From positions 17,126,744 through 17,190,743 of the forward strand of contig NC_072456.1 in assembly GCF_027596085.1 (NCBI RefSeq): a DNA stretch of 64,000 nucleotides, given 5' to 3'. Both the position numbers and the translations under genes were made by a program. This DNA comes from Anoplopoma fimbria. Lineage: Eukaryota > Chordata > Actinopteri > Perciformes > Anoplopomatidae. Positions 12,583 through 25,400 of this stretch are shown here, one piece after another. Within the stretch, counting starts at the first letter, position 1. Each line of letters opens with the position of its first letter. Below the pieces are notes generated by a model that saw only the letters and a program-made list of their open reading frames with translations, was not told where the DNA came from and did not search any database.

Positions 12583-12870
12583 GCGGCTGTGGCATAGTGG
12601 AGAGCAAGGTAGTTCTCCAATCAGAGGGTCGGTGGTTCGATACCCGGCTTCGGCAGTCGATGTGTCCTTGGGCAAGACACTTAACCCCAAGTTGCTCCTG
12701 AAGGCTTGCCATCGGTGTGGACTGGATGATGAATGTTAGTTAGAGTCTGATGGTGAAACCTTGCATGGTAGCCTGTCATCAGTGGGTGAATGGGTGAATG
12801 ATATGTAATATACTACTGATTGTAAGTCGCTTTGGATAAAATGACTGTAATGTAATGTAATATAATATAT
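12583..12870 (+). mobile_element. tRNA-derived SINE with L2-type 3' tail, copy 2
   Basis: Same family as the element at 11038-11321 and highly similar over the tRNA-like head and body. The A box is at about 12590-12600 and the B box GGTTCGATACCC at about 12633-12644. The tail reads TTTGGATAAAATGACTGTAA: compared with copy 1 it lacks about 12 bp (the AGCGTCTGCTAA part), a clean deletion between short AAA-type repeats. It is followed directly by another SINE. Confidence 0.85.
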
Positions 12871-12880
12871 AGATAAATAT

Positions 12881-13122
12881 GGGCTGCACGGTGGTGTAGT
12901 GGCTAGCGCTCGCAGAAAGAAGGGCCCGGGTTCAGTTCCCCGGCTAGATGAGCCTTCTGTGTGGAGTTAGCGTGTTCTCCCAGTTCCCCGGTGATGAGCC
13001 TTCTGTGCGTGGGTTCGTGGGTTCTCCAACTTCTCCAGCTTCCTCCCACAGTCCAAAGACATGCAGCTTAGGTTAATTGAAGACTGTAAATTGCCCGTAG
13101 GTGTGGCAGAATGGTTGTCTGT
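12881..13122 (+). mobile_element. Second SINE family, damaged copy directly behind the L2-tailed SINE
   Basis: Starts GGGCTGCACGGTGGTGTAGT, the same head as the element at 3181-3531, with a B-box-like GGTTCAGTTCC. An internal duplication repeats AGTTCCCCGG plus GATGAGCCTTCTGTG (about 12934-12962 and 12980-13009). The copy ends near GGTTGTCTGTCT and lacks the GGATGG tail, so it is truncated at the 3' end. Confidence 0.8.
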
Positions 13123-13457
13123 CTTTAATTTATCGCGTCAGATCACCATGCAGAACTTTTTATTCATAAGCAAAAGCATCAATAATTGGAATGATCAATA
13201 CAGTCACATTTCAAATAGACATTAATGATTCCATAGCGGGTCTAGTTGTATCACCAGGTAGTAGGTTATAACAGTAAACCATTTGGTTGTTTCTAGACAG
13301 ACCATCCGGCAGTGTCTGAGTGTGTGAGAGTTGATTTTTGCCTGCGGTGAGGGCAACACTCAAACCACTCGATTGACAAAGTCTGCCTGGAGGCTTCATT
13401 TTGAGACTTCCTTAAAAGGGGAGGACTTTATCGCACAGTGAGGACATGATTTTTACC

Positions 13458-13481
13458 TTTTTTTTTTTTTTTTTTTTTTTT
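13458..13481. repeat. Poly(T) tract
   Basis: About 24 T. It is followed by TCCTTTGCAG, which resembles a splice acceptor on the plus strand, but no exon follows that I can support. Confidence 0.9.
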
Positions 13482-14130
13482 CCTTTGCAGTGAGTAAAAG
13501 ACTATGAATCTCACACCAGAGTTGGTATTGATCCGCTACAAGTCATTCTTTTCTCACCCTTGGAACCAGAAACAAAGAAATCCTTTCCTCCGTTGTCCCA
13601 CCCACACAGGCTTGTGTGTATTTGCAGCTTTTAAAAGTACATTAAGTCAGGTTTTTACCATCCCACAAGAGAAAATGACCATTATAAGCAGTGTATCTAT
13701 AGGGGCTTAATAGTGTTGTGATTCATCTCAGGCACTGAGCAGTCTGCTTTTCAAAACTTACATCATGACATTCTGCTCTTTTCTTCGTATGAAAGTAGAC
13801 TGTCCTACAATGAGCAGTGATGCAGCAGGAATTTTTTTATTATTATCTAAATATTTTCACAATTATTTATTTCAATTGATTAACAGCCAACTTATCTCTG
13901 TTCATTAATTGTGTTATTTACATACCAGCATGATGTATTCCAGAGGCCGGTTTTTGATGCTGCAATTTCTTGGTACAGAAAGAGTCAAGTTAGCCCTGTC
14001 TGCTAGAAAATATGTTTATTTACAACTAATTTTGAAACAGCAAATATGGTTTTGTAACAAATGTTATGACCCCTGGATTATGTTTTCATCAACATAATGA
14101 AGTCATGTTTTCTACATACATTCATAGTGA

Positions 14131-14184
14131 TTGTATCTGCAAAGATAAGATAAGATAAGATAATCCTTTATTGTATCTGCAAAG
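14131..14184. mobile_element. 26-bp dead-on-arrival retroposon with 14-bp target-site duplication
   Basis: The 14-bp sequence TTGTATCTGCAAAG occurs perfectly at 14131-14144 and 14171-14184. Between them sit 26 bp made of GATAA repeats and AATCCTTTA. In minus orientation this looks like the extreme 3' tail of a fish LINE ending in (TTATC)n. The simplest reading is a retroposition event that copied only the tail. Confidence 0.6.
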
Positions 14185-17100
14185 CATATGGAAAGTGTAT
14201 TTACATTTGTTTACCTTGATATATCTGCATAAACTAAGTAAGCATGTTTAACGTCAAGGTTTTTTTCGTGGCAGCTCAAAGCGCATAGATTGTCGTCTTG
14301 GTTAAAAAGTCAGAGAGGACACAAAACTTGCTGATTACTTTTTCTAAATTAAGACAGAAACATGAGCTTTCACTATACATAAAATAGTAAAAAGTGTTTT
14401 TTAGCCTAAACCCAACCACACATGACAGGATACATTTCCCACTGTGCAAGAGCTTCAGCCCCCATAACTTCAGGGGCTCCATAACTTACTGTGGTTGAAC
14501 TGTTTATTTGAAAATGTCTACCTCACAACAGGGACTCTAAGCGGGTCCGGCTTTATTATCCAATCTTGTTATCCTGTCTTGAAGAGGTCCTTGTGTGAAA
14601 GACATTTTGTGTCACCACCATTGTTAGATTTGTGTCAATCACAGCGTAGAAAGGCAGTACACATTGTACAGAAAATTGGGGGAAGAGTTGTCAAAAGGGG
14701 TATAGCAGTTTTTTTCTATATCCAGCCATTCACCTGTGGGGTGCAGGACAAGAACACTAACACTTTCTGGTCTTACAGTGACATCATACATCAATCACCA
14801 AAACAGAAGAGGCAAAACCCTTACGTATTATACTGTATATGACAGAGTTGGTTTAGTCACAGGTTACATAATGCCCCTTTAAATGTTCCACTGTGAAATG
14901 TAACCATTAACAAAGTAGTGATTGTGTTCCTTTGAGGCTGTAGAGCATGACAAGGCTATGATGTGCTGAATTGTGACAGCATTGGTCACATTGCCAGGTG
15001 CTCTTCTCTCAATTCAGGTCAGAGCCAATGTGCGACGGCCTGGAGGCATTGGTGCGAGAACACTTGAATGTCCATCAATATGCTTGACTCACTAGAGAGA
15101 CGTGTGGAAAACTCCTGTAGAACCAGAGAAAGAGGGGGAATGAAGTGTGTTATCGCAGAGAAGAAAAAAGCCCACTGTGTGAATGACAAGCCTCGGAGAG
15201 GCAGGAGGACATTGCATTGCCACGCTGACATTCACTCTCTGGTAGGGGAGCTTACTGCCAAAGATATGGCAAACCCTGTGGTGTTTTCACAGGGAGCAGC
15301 TAACACACACACACACACTGGTGGGCTTCAAAGCTCTTGTCAAGCCACTTTAACCTCACCCTCACCGCTTGTAACCCTTAACCCTCACCTTTGTTTTGTT
15401 TTTACCAGAGTTTTTTAAGCATCCTGTGACAAGCCAGGTATTTGTAATGTCCCCCTGTGCCCTGTGGACTGGAGGAGCTGCAGTGTGCTGGCTGTGACCT
15501 GTAGGTGTGACATGGCAGATGGAAGGAGCGGTGGGAGACTAGGTGAATCTTTCAATCCTACGGCTATGTCCCCTGGGCGGCAAGTGGAAAGTGACCGTGG
15601 TAATTAATCCATTTTCCCCACACTTTTTTTTTATCCTCCAAATATTGAGCCTCACGGGAAGTGTGTTCACTGAAGGACACAAGTACATGAAATTTCATTC
15701 CAGCCTTTTTTATTTTTTTTTGCTCTGTTCAAGTGGTGAGGGAAGGAGGGAGTGAGGGTGTAATAGAGCTGGAAGGTAATGTGCAGTAACTGCATAGAGA
15801 CGTGTTAAATGGAGGTCATGGTAGTAACGTTTCAGAAGAATGCACTGAGAAAAAAATCCAAACATTTTAATGCAAGCCTCGATTTAATGTAAATCTTCCT
15901 CATGAATCAATCAAGTTACACTGTAATGCATAAAAGATTACAAGAGACTGGAAAGGATAATCTTCTTAGACAAAGTATTTGAATATTGGATGCATTTGAT
16001 GGATTTAGCCGTATGCATCAGTCTTCAACTAAGCTACAACCTTTCGTTGCGTTCATTGTGATGTGTTGAAATGTGCAAATCAAGTTTAGGAGCACACCTT
16101 CCTCTTTTTTGTTTGTACCCACAAGCAGTTCTACACACCGTCACAGAGAAACCCAGAAATTGGTCATAATAATCACATTTTTCTCCCCCTCCTGGCGATT
16201 CCCCTGATGAAATCTGTTCAGATCTCAGAGGTTGCACAGAAATTTCCATGTTGCATCATAATGAAAACATTAGATCAAAGGAAGGAACTCTTTAAAATCT
16301 GTCTCCATAGATTAGCAGTGTAACAGCAAGTATTAATTTACAGAGAACAAAGGGGTGCTGTGCGGTACAAGGGTTCACAAGACACAGAATTAAGCCTGTA
16401 GAAGCCAGGTGCCCAGCTAAGTAACTCAAGCACATATACAGGGAAAATACATCTTAATTATGTCAATTTTCAGCAGCGGTTAGGAAAGAATGTGATTCAG
16501 CACTTGATCTGCAACAGTGTAATCATCCCTTGAAGGCAATTGACCTCAACAGGAGCCAACAGGTCAAAGGTGAAGACAGTAAACAAGGAAGGCCCTGGGG
16601 GTTGACTGAGAAGATTCTGCCAAACAAACAAACAGTCTTGATGGAATTTCTCGTTTGACTTAAGATTGATCTTTCTATTGCCTTATGAAGTTTTTCTGAA
16701 TATAAAAACATATTTACGTCTCTCTTTATCAAGGATGCACCTTATCATATTCCTCTGAGATTATTAGAGGTTAGCGCTTGTGAAAAACACATTTTTATCT
16801 TTAAGAGTATTTATGTAAAGTAGCTATTGACTGAGGAATGTGTTCTATGAAGGAGTCGGGTAACATTAGAAAATATAAAAAAAAAAAGAAAATTTATTAA
16901 ATTTATGGAAAAATAAATAACTGACTTGTCAAGGAAATTGTGTTTCATTCTGCGCCTGCCCGCCTTGAAATAACTTTAAAAAACAGCATCAGTGGTGGGT
17001 ACAATAAGCAGCCTTGAAGGAAACCCACCCTAGTTAAAATTCACAAATACCTTCATGGTTAAAGATGCTGAATTCAAATTTCAGAGTTTTAATATAGCAA

Positions 17101-17249
17101 CAAACAACTATTTGCAATGCAAAGATGTAGTGGAGTAATGTCTACCTGAGAATGAAGTTCACTCTTCCTGTGGGCGTTGTTATCAGCGCTTCTCTGTGCT
17201 TTGATTACATTTCTGAAATACAGGCCCTTCCTACATTTCAGTGCATGAG

Positions 17250-17500
17250 TGTCCCTCTGTTGAGCACCACCGGCTAGCTCATATGGCAGTTACCGCTTAT
17301 AACAACCAGACCCACGCCGTCGTTGTGGAAGCGTTGCGCCCACCCTTTGGATCTTACATAGACACTGTTAGCTCTGTTTGCACTGTTGTCGTATTTGCAC
17401 TCTTAGTTAGCACCGTTAGCAGCGAGCCGCCGACCCAGCCGTCTCCATGTTGAGAGCCTTGTGGAGGCAACAGATATGCTCTGAATTCCACATTGCGCAC
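17250..17500 (+). repeat. Dispersed teleost repeat fragment related to 12360-12521
   Basis: Shares the GTTAGCTCTGTTTGCACTGT ... TTAGCACCGTTAGCAGC pattern and the CATGTTGAGAGCCTTGTGGA stretch, found as a diverged form near 12509-12528. A 70-codon open frame here is a by-product. Family not named. Confidence 0.4.
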
Positions 17501-18654
17501 CTTTATCTACAAATCAAAGAATAAGTTTGACCAGAACAAGTGCAGCTAATACAGCATCAGTCTGAGTCACGGGATGTGGACTGTTGGTACGAGGCTGCCA
17601 TTGACCGTAGGACTAATGCGGCACTTCCCTTCCGCTATCTGTTTTTCAGTGGCACAGTCGTGATGAGCATCGCCCAAGACAAGGCATGCAAACAAGCCAG
17701 AGAGTTTTTTTTAGCCATACCTATTTCTGCAGTGCTGTGTCAGCGCTAAAGAAAGGTCTATGCGAGACTAATAGAGCCTTTAATGCTGCTTACAGAGTTC
17801 TAAAGACATCAGAGTTATTAACAAGACCAAATAACTGCATCATCAGTTTATCATCAAAGAGGAACATTTGACACATTTTGACACAGATCAACAATTCAAA
17901 TAGTTAAAAGAAGAGATCCAAGTACGGCGCCATAGAGCTCCTTTGAGGACAAATAGAAATCTTTAAAGCAAAAACATCAAACTAAGTCTGTCATCAGTTA
18001 CAAACCACAGCTTGGGCTTATGACTCAATTCCAAGTAATCTCTGTCAGAGAATAGTTAGATCAACAGTATTACAGGTCCTGGAAAGATCTATAAATAGGT
18101 AGCAATAATTAACTCAGTGAATGTCAGTCCACCTGCCTCCCGTCAGAAGGCTCTGTGATACACTATCCTTACAGCAGTGGGATTATGTGCAGCGTTAAAG
18201 TCCCACAACATACAGAGGTTGAACTTTTACATGTATCTAATAATATTTTCTCTGAAATTTCCGAGTTAGTTTTCCTCTGCTTGTGGGGAGGAATCTGTGC
18301 AGTTTACAAAACTAAATGATATTTATCATCAGGCTAAATTCTTCTCATAGATAATGTCTAGGAGAGACCCAAGTATTTTATGAAAAATATACAGTATATT
18401 ATATTGCCTTTAAGGGAAACTGCAATAATGGATTTTTGTAATATTGTGAGTGCTGATGCTACATAATTGTTAACTTTGCAGACACATAATATGCATACTT
18501 GCAACTAATTTGCTGCTTATTTGAATGGACCTAATATACAGTAAATATTAGCTAAAAATTCACAATCTGCATCTGCAGGGATACATAGTTTGTTTAAAGG
18601 ATGATGGAAGATGTGGCTATGAATTAATGTTGTTTTTTGTACAATTTGATTGCA

Positions 18655-18800
18655 GTCGTTGAGGCATTTCACACAAAACCACAAAGGTGAACCTCATGGT
18701 GACGCAAGAGGAAAAGTCAGGGGGCCGCCATGAATGTTTTTACAAAGCTGTATGGTAATCCATTCAATAGTAAGATGTTTCAGTGTGAAATTTCGTGTGT
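18655..18800 (+). repeat. Dispersed teleost repeat, fragment
   Basis: Carries the pattern CATGGTGACGCAAGAGGAAA, then AGTC, followed by a GCCATGAATGTTTTTACAAA-like stretch and AATCCATTCAATAG. A related stretch recurs at about 20175-20300 in this window. I recognise this as a very abundant teleost interspersed repeat but do not name its family. Confidence 0.55.
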
Positions 18801-19579
18801 GTCCTGATGTAAACGCTAAAGCAAAGTTACTGGAAGTGGGATGATTTGTAGTGCTCATTTCACCTAACTGTATGTTCGTTTTCTCATCTCGCAATTTAAT
18901 TGTACAGAAGAATCTGCAAACACAACAGATCCATCTACATGCCCCCCCAAGAACAAGTGCCCTAAATTATGATGACAGTAACACAAGTGCGGAAAGCTTG
19001 AAACTATGCACACAATTGATGTAGTTCATGAAACACTTGGTTTAAAAGGTAAACATTCAATTATTCAGTTAAGGCTTGCATACAAACATTAATTGTAAGA
19101 TCTTACAGGATTCAGTGCATGCATATTATGTTTGCCTTTAGGTGCTATAAATGAAGGCAAGCGGAGAAGACGCTTTATCGCTAAGTCTATTAGTAGCAAG
19201 CCCATTAATCCTGAACATGAATGCACAACATCATTATAGCCATTTAGTGACTCTTATGTCTTCACTTTTTCCCTTTGCACTGTTCGTGTGATGTGCTTTA
19301 CTGTAGGCTTCCACTGTCTTTGGTAACTGAAGGCTCAAAACCGGTGTGGTGAGGGGGTTCAGCAAATTAGTCCCATCACTGATGTTTGGTTTGTTGGTAT
19401 GATTTTCTTTGTCCTATGCCTACAAATGAATCCATTGTAATCCAACCAAACGCCTTGTTTTTATGTTTACTTGTTTGCTGAGATTCTCTAACCCAATGTT
19501 ACTTTCAGCAGCCTTTTTCTTTGCCTTTGTGGCAATTTCTGCAAAAAGAACAAAAGTGGTCTGGTTTAGCTGTTGAACA

Positions 19580-20345
19580 AGACTTTAAGTGGCTCTCTCA
19601 GGTTGAACTTAAAGGCTACATTGTAATGTGATAATGCTAACATGCTCAAAATGATGATGCAAAAACGCTGATGTTCAGCAGGGTTACAGTTTACCCTGAT
19701 TATCATGTTGGTTTAGCACTTAACAAAACACAATTTAGGCTGATGGTAACGTCATTAGTTTTCTAGGTATTTGGTCATAAACCAACGTAGTGTTGGGGCT
19801 TGATGTCTGGGCATTATCAGAGTTAATACTGTTAATTATGTGGGCAACACAACATTTTATGGCAATTAATCCAAGTAGATTAAATCAACAAATGTGGTCT
19901 TAATCGCGGCGCTTGAGAAAAAGTCACGCGATCACCAAAGTCATTATGAAACATTGTCTGCAAAACATTGTGGTAGCCGATTAAAGCTGTTTAAAACTGA
20001 TACCATTTAACCACAAAGTCCCAGATCCGATTCTAGCATCTGTCATCTTCAACATATAGGCAAGAAATTATTATTTAAAAATAATGGAAGGAAACATTAT
20101 CTTGGATTCATACAAGTTTACTAAAAAGATTGAGTACATGTTGAGATAGTTCACTGTAGATAAGTGACGACTTTGATGGTGGTGCAAGAGGAAAAGTCAA
20201 GAAATCACCAAATTCAGTGGGATTCATCCTTTGGGCACCATGAAGATCTGTACAAAATGTTATATCTTATATTTCAGTCTGGACCAAAGCGGTGGACTGA
20301 CCAACTAGCGTGGCTAACAATCGGTTAGATTTTCAGGACTACAGT
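19580..20345 (+). repeat. Dispersed teleost repeat, longer degenerate copy
   Basis: Contains in order: GCTAACATGCTCAAAATGAT; AACGTCATTAGTTTTCTAGG, then TATTTGGTCATAAACCAA; GATCACCAAAGTCATTATGA; GGTGCAAGAGGAAAAGTCAA; GGGATTCATCCTTTGGGCAC; and TTTCAGTCTGGACCAAAGCG, then GTGGACTGACC. Same family as 18655-18800. Boundaries are approximate and small insertions are likely. Confidence 0.55.
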
Positions 20346-21402
20346 AAATAATGCAAGGTTAAACATGTATAAAATATCCTCGAAATTCTGTCATTTCAAG
20401 AAAAGGTGTTGCTGAATCCATGACACCCATAAAACACAGTTATTTGACACATTGATGCAGTCTGCTGCTCAGTTTTGTCACACCATGGATGGAGAACCTG
20501 GGTGTAAAATGTGTAAGGTGAGAAAATCAGCCTGTCGGCATAACCGGTGAACACGTACTCTCTGTACCACAAAAAATTGTCTCCGGCACCCGACGCTGGT
20601 CCATTTCACCTGTGTCATTGTCAAGGTAATCATGGCAGATTATAATATTCATGTCTGTTCTTATTTGTTTGTCTTGTGTTTCCACAGATACCCTGTGGTG
20701 TGTGTTTTTCAGATTACACTTATTTATGTCTGAGGCTGTGCAGCCACAGTCAACTTGTCAAGTTGCTGTGTTAAATGTTACTTTAATCATTCTGCTTCAC
20801 TGAGAGCAGACATGGCAGCAGACCTGCGGTAAAATGCCAAGCACAGTGCAGATTAGGCACATCTTTTAGCAGGGTGTCTCAAAATATTTGGTAGTTGCAA
20901 AATTGAAATTCTCTCATTTATTTTGAGCAGTGACACCGTAATTTATTATGCTACTTCTTATTAACAGTGTGTCAAATTAAGTTGACTGGTAGAACACATT
21001 TGTAGCTTCATCACATCACAATATTGTGTCTGGCTTGTCACATTTTATAAATGGCAAACACATTGTATCATGCCTGCTATATCAATTTGCATTTGAGATA
21101 TTTATTAAAACTATTAAGGTGATATACAACCTGAAGCATAGACACCTATGCAATAACATAGTGCATGCACCATCAATGACTATCCCCACAAAGAATATAA
21201 TAGCTCATATTAGCAAAGGGACAGCAACAAAACAATTTTAGGCATTTTAATGCTCTAATGGGCTGTAATTTATGGCTATTATCTTTCTATCGATGTGACA
21301 ATTTCAAAAGCAGGCAGCAGCCCTTCAACAAAGAACACTTTAGCTCAATTTTATATTATAGGTAATTGATACAAGACTGAGAACCAAGAAAAGCAAAAAA
21401 AG

Positions 21403-22421
21403 TCAGGAAAGAAGGTAACTACTAACACACAGGTTTTAAAATATATTCCTGGGTGTGTTTTCTGAGCATCTTGGCGTGTTTCCACTGCATGTTACGGCCC
21501 TGCTAGACTCGACTCAACTGGGCTCTCTTTTGGTTCCAGGTGTTTTTCTCATGCCGTGTTTCCACTGCAGATAGTAAAAAGACCCCCTAAGTCATTGTAG
21601 GCAAGATTCTCAGCTGATTGCCATAGCAGCGGAGCGGGAAATTGCCCTGATGTCATCTTCAACGGGATACTTACTGAATCATTTCAACGGCAAACAAACA
21701 GGAAAGTGTGCAAATATGGTGTAGTATACGTAGTGTATGAGGTTGTTTCAGGGCTGCCTTTTAAAAAAATCTGGGCAGAGTGAATTAAAAGTAAAAAGTT
21801 GGCGGTAGCTTGTCGATTTAAAAACGTCAGGTTGGTGCAGGATGTAATGTGTCACACTAGTAACGAGTCTCTCTGACCAATATGTGGCCTGCAGTGGAAT
21901 CTCCGCCGAGGTAGAACCAAGAACGGAGTGGTTCTATTGGTACATTCACAACCTTTGCACCTTGAAATGCAAAAAATAACCGTTCTGATGTGTAACAAAC
22001 CAACAGAACTGAACTGCTTGATGAGAACGTGGCTTTAGCAAGCTTACCTGCTCAATTACTGCCAGATGAACTCAAGGGTCACACTGAGTGAACATGTTAT
22101 GATGAATTGATTATATTTCATGCAGATATAAGAAGCAGCAGTTTCACTCTTTGTATGTATGTGTATGTGGGTGTGATTTACAGGGAAAGAGTTGTGGGAC
22201 GTCTGGTAGAAATCTGTGCGATCCTTATCAAGCTCAGCTAAGTAGCTTTAACCTTCCAATTGTGCGCTGGTTAGCGTAGCAGTGGGTCATCCCAGACATC
22301 AAGAGACAATCATCAGAAATTGCTACAAACACTGTTAGAAAAAAGTTGGTCTAAAAACCTTTCAGGAAAGAAGGTAACTGCTAACACACAGGTTTTAAAA
22401 TACATTCCTGGGTGTGTTTTC
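21403..22421. repeat. Pair of 60-bp direct repeats flanking about 900 bp
   Basis: The 60-bp stretches 21403-21462 and 22362-22421 differ at only about 2 positions (core AACACACAGGTTTTAAAAT). The enclosed 0.9 kb has two CGTGTTTCCACTGCA motifs (near 21475 and 21557), a CTGCTAGACTCGACTCAACT stretch, and no ORF of note. It may be a non-autonomous DNA element or a local duplication; type not assigned. Confidence 0.5.
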
Positions 22422-25400
22422 GGCTACATCGGGCAAAAACATGCTCCAGTTTGTGGCAAACACAGAACTTAAAGTGTCTCAGCAGCAGCAGTCAATATCA
22501 ACCTATTGTCTCCAAGGAAACGTCCTCCCATCAGCCAGAAGGTTAGACATTGTTACAAATATGTAAAAAAAAACAGTTTAGATCGTTGTTAAATTATTAG
22601 AGTTATATTTTCCAACAAATAAAGCATAGAAAATACGTTTTTTAAGTTGACTTTAATTATGTTGCCAGAGCCGGGAGAAGATTAGCTAAATTTAGCATAA
22701 AGACTGGAAGCAGGTTACTGTAGCCTGGCTCTGTTCAAAGCAACAAAAATTAAGCTTACCAACACCACTAAGGCTCACTAATTAACATTTCTACTTTGTT
22801 TAATCCCTACACAAAATGTAACTATTTCTTCTGCGCAGTGTCTCTTCTGGTAGCTGTTGTTCTCCAAGAAATAGTTATAGCACATGACTCCTCATTTTGG
22901 TACATCTCTGTTTGAGTATGGATTAGCAAACATGATAAAAATGAGTTAATAAGTGAGTATTTGAGGTGTTGGAAGGTGTTTTCCTATTTATATTTCTTTA
23001 CTTTGAAAAGAGCAGGGTTCCCACTGCTTACAGCCTCGTCATCACTTCTGGGTTCAGCTCCAAAAACTCACACTCACATCGGAGCGGAAGCATCTTCTAG
23101 TCTAACTCTCTGAAAAGAAGCCAATGTGCATATTTAGTATAAGTCTAATTGCATCACAACCATTCCTTTTTAATACAATTTTGATAGTTTTTGCTCCACC
23201 GAGAATATTCTCTATACTGAGACCTGTAGTGATAGCCTATCAAGTTCTACCAAATGTCCTGGCTCCCTCTGTAATTATGTAGGCTACAGGGAGGATGTGG
23301 TTCTGATGGGTTAACCATTCCTGTTGTTGAAACTCTTAATTGCATCTTGTTACGGTTCGGTTGAATGAGCCGCAGCATCGGTGTATTACACAGTGTAAAT
23401 TCTGGTCTTTGCAGGGATCAAACCTGATCAAACCTGCATGCCTCCAGTGATGCAGCTAATCTCGAATCACTGTGTTGCCCTGCCATATGCTCACCTCAGT
23501 ATGCATATATTTACTAACTACAATATAAGCTGCCTGCTAAGAAATATTTATACTGCATGAGCATATGTTCATGTTTTCACTTCTGTTCAAAGCAAACCAA
23601 CCAGACACATCTCTCCTGATAATGTTTTTTTGTTTTTTTTCTAACAGTGCATGTGCATGCATGTGTTTTTATGTTATCCTAAACCACATGCATGTGTGGA
23701 ACATCAGTAGACTCTCCTTGTCTTTATTGCCTGGAACCTTGATCAACTGTGAGGTTGCCATGGCGACCGCTCTTCAGAGGCGGGAGGATCAGTGGCCTTC
23801 TTTTGCCATAAATACAGAGCCTATAAGACTACACATGACGAATTAGTATATTCGTGGCGGCTGAACAGTTACCTCACCGATGCTCTTTCACAGCGCAGTC
23901 TCTGTTGCTCAATCGTCTCATATCTTCACTGTGTTTCAGAGGAGAAGGAGGGAATTCAGGTACTTTCTGTATCCTTTATCTAAAGTTTATGGAAAAATTG
24001 TTTTAATAATGCAAGATCTGTATTGACAGGTCTCTAAACTTTATCAGTTAAAAAAAGATGCTCCATGTGCAAAAGATTGATATTGGGATGTGAGGGATGA
24101 TTCCATGCTATTTTACATCGTACCCACATGCTGTGCACCGTAAAGTATGATTTCAAATTTACATCACTCTTTGACATGACACCCGTTTTGTTGTGTGCAT
24201 CTGAATTTCTGGGTCAAATGGGACAGGAAAAGAAGAATAGCACTGATCTGAACAGGAAGACATTACATTTTCACATGAAGTAAAAATAGAATGGAAGGGC
24301 TCCACAAGCAAAGGCTCCTTACGTCACCGGTAAGATCAACAGCGCCCCCTCCTGGTCGTCTGAGTGTGTATGTTATCTCTTCAGCTAAAAACTTCTCCAA
24401 AATAGTGACTGGGGAAATTGAATGGAATCCACAAGTTTCATTGTGTTCATCTTTAAAAGTAGTGATTATGTCTGATCAGTTAAAAGGCCTAACAGACAAT
24501 GCTGATGCCAACGACAGTAATGGATATTTAAAGCTTTGATGTGTTTCGCCTGCTGTGCTCTCAGACAGAATTACGGTGTTAGAGGATGAAAAGATTATGT
24601 TTTGCCTACTAAGTTAATGTTTATCCAATCAGCCCTGAATGTGAAGAAAATGACTCCTGTTACTCCCATGAAAACATGTTACGCAGCATGGCATCAAAAA
24701 CGAGGCAGGCACATTTCAGAAACCTCCTAACTCCTAACAGCTGCACTGGAAGACTCTCAGTCCACCATAAGAAGGACGTAAGACAACAAAATAATAAATA
24801 ACATAAGTATGTTACATAATGTGTGGAAGACGTGTGCAAATATTATATTCACTTTATATATATATATGTTTGCACATAAAAGGGTTAAGCCTTAAGGATG
24901 CTATAGTCAGTGATGTGTCAGATCCTTGTATTTTTCGCCATGCCTCCTACTTCTTGAGTCTGCAATGATGCAACGCAAGATCAGTGCTCGGAGGGTTTTC
25001 TGAGAAAGTGAAAAGACTGAAAGTGAAAAACTTTGGACTGACCAGCTACAACAGTCAACCAAACCAGATGAATGTTTCAAATATGTTGATGAGACTCTTG
25101 AAACATGTAATCGGCATTTAGCTGGTTTATTGTTGCCTTTTTTGAAACATTGTCCTTATTCATCAATAAACCTTCTATAACAAACTGTAATCAAACCACT
25201 GACAATATTATTACCTTTTCATTCGGTGAACTTGATAGCAAACTTCACTTATTTTCAATATTAGGAGACATTTAGAATGTTGTTTCTGTCTTTTTCTAAG
25301 TACAACATTCATTCTCCCTTTAGCTCAAATTGGTTTCTACTTTCTCCTGAACAAAAAGAAATCAAGGTTTTCAGCTGCTACTAAATATGCCACCATGCTC

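Larger units (their letters stand above)
13123..18654. other. Intergenic, no gene seen
   Basis: Contains a poly-T tract, the 26-bp retroposon at 14.1 kb and the repeat fragment at 17.25-17.5 kb. No exon-like frame with splice sites was recognised. Confidence 0.65.

Noticed and set aside
12583..12660. tRNA gene
   Set aside because: A- and B-box motifs are present, but the sequence continues into a SINE body with an L2 tail and has a second inverted copy. It is a tRNA-derived SINE head, not a tRNA gene. The same applies at 3.5, 11.3, 12.9 and 54.5 kb.
13441..13710. Possible exon after the poly-T/CAG acceptor-like sequence, with open frame 13504-13710
   Set aside because: The frame has no known homology, no donor that leads to another exon, and sits between repeats.
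15358..15390. Telomere-like CCCTAA-type stretch
   Set aside because: Only two imperfect units (AACCCTTAACCCTCACC); too short and irregular for an interstitial telomere repeat.
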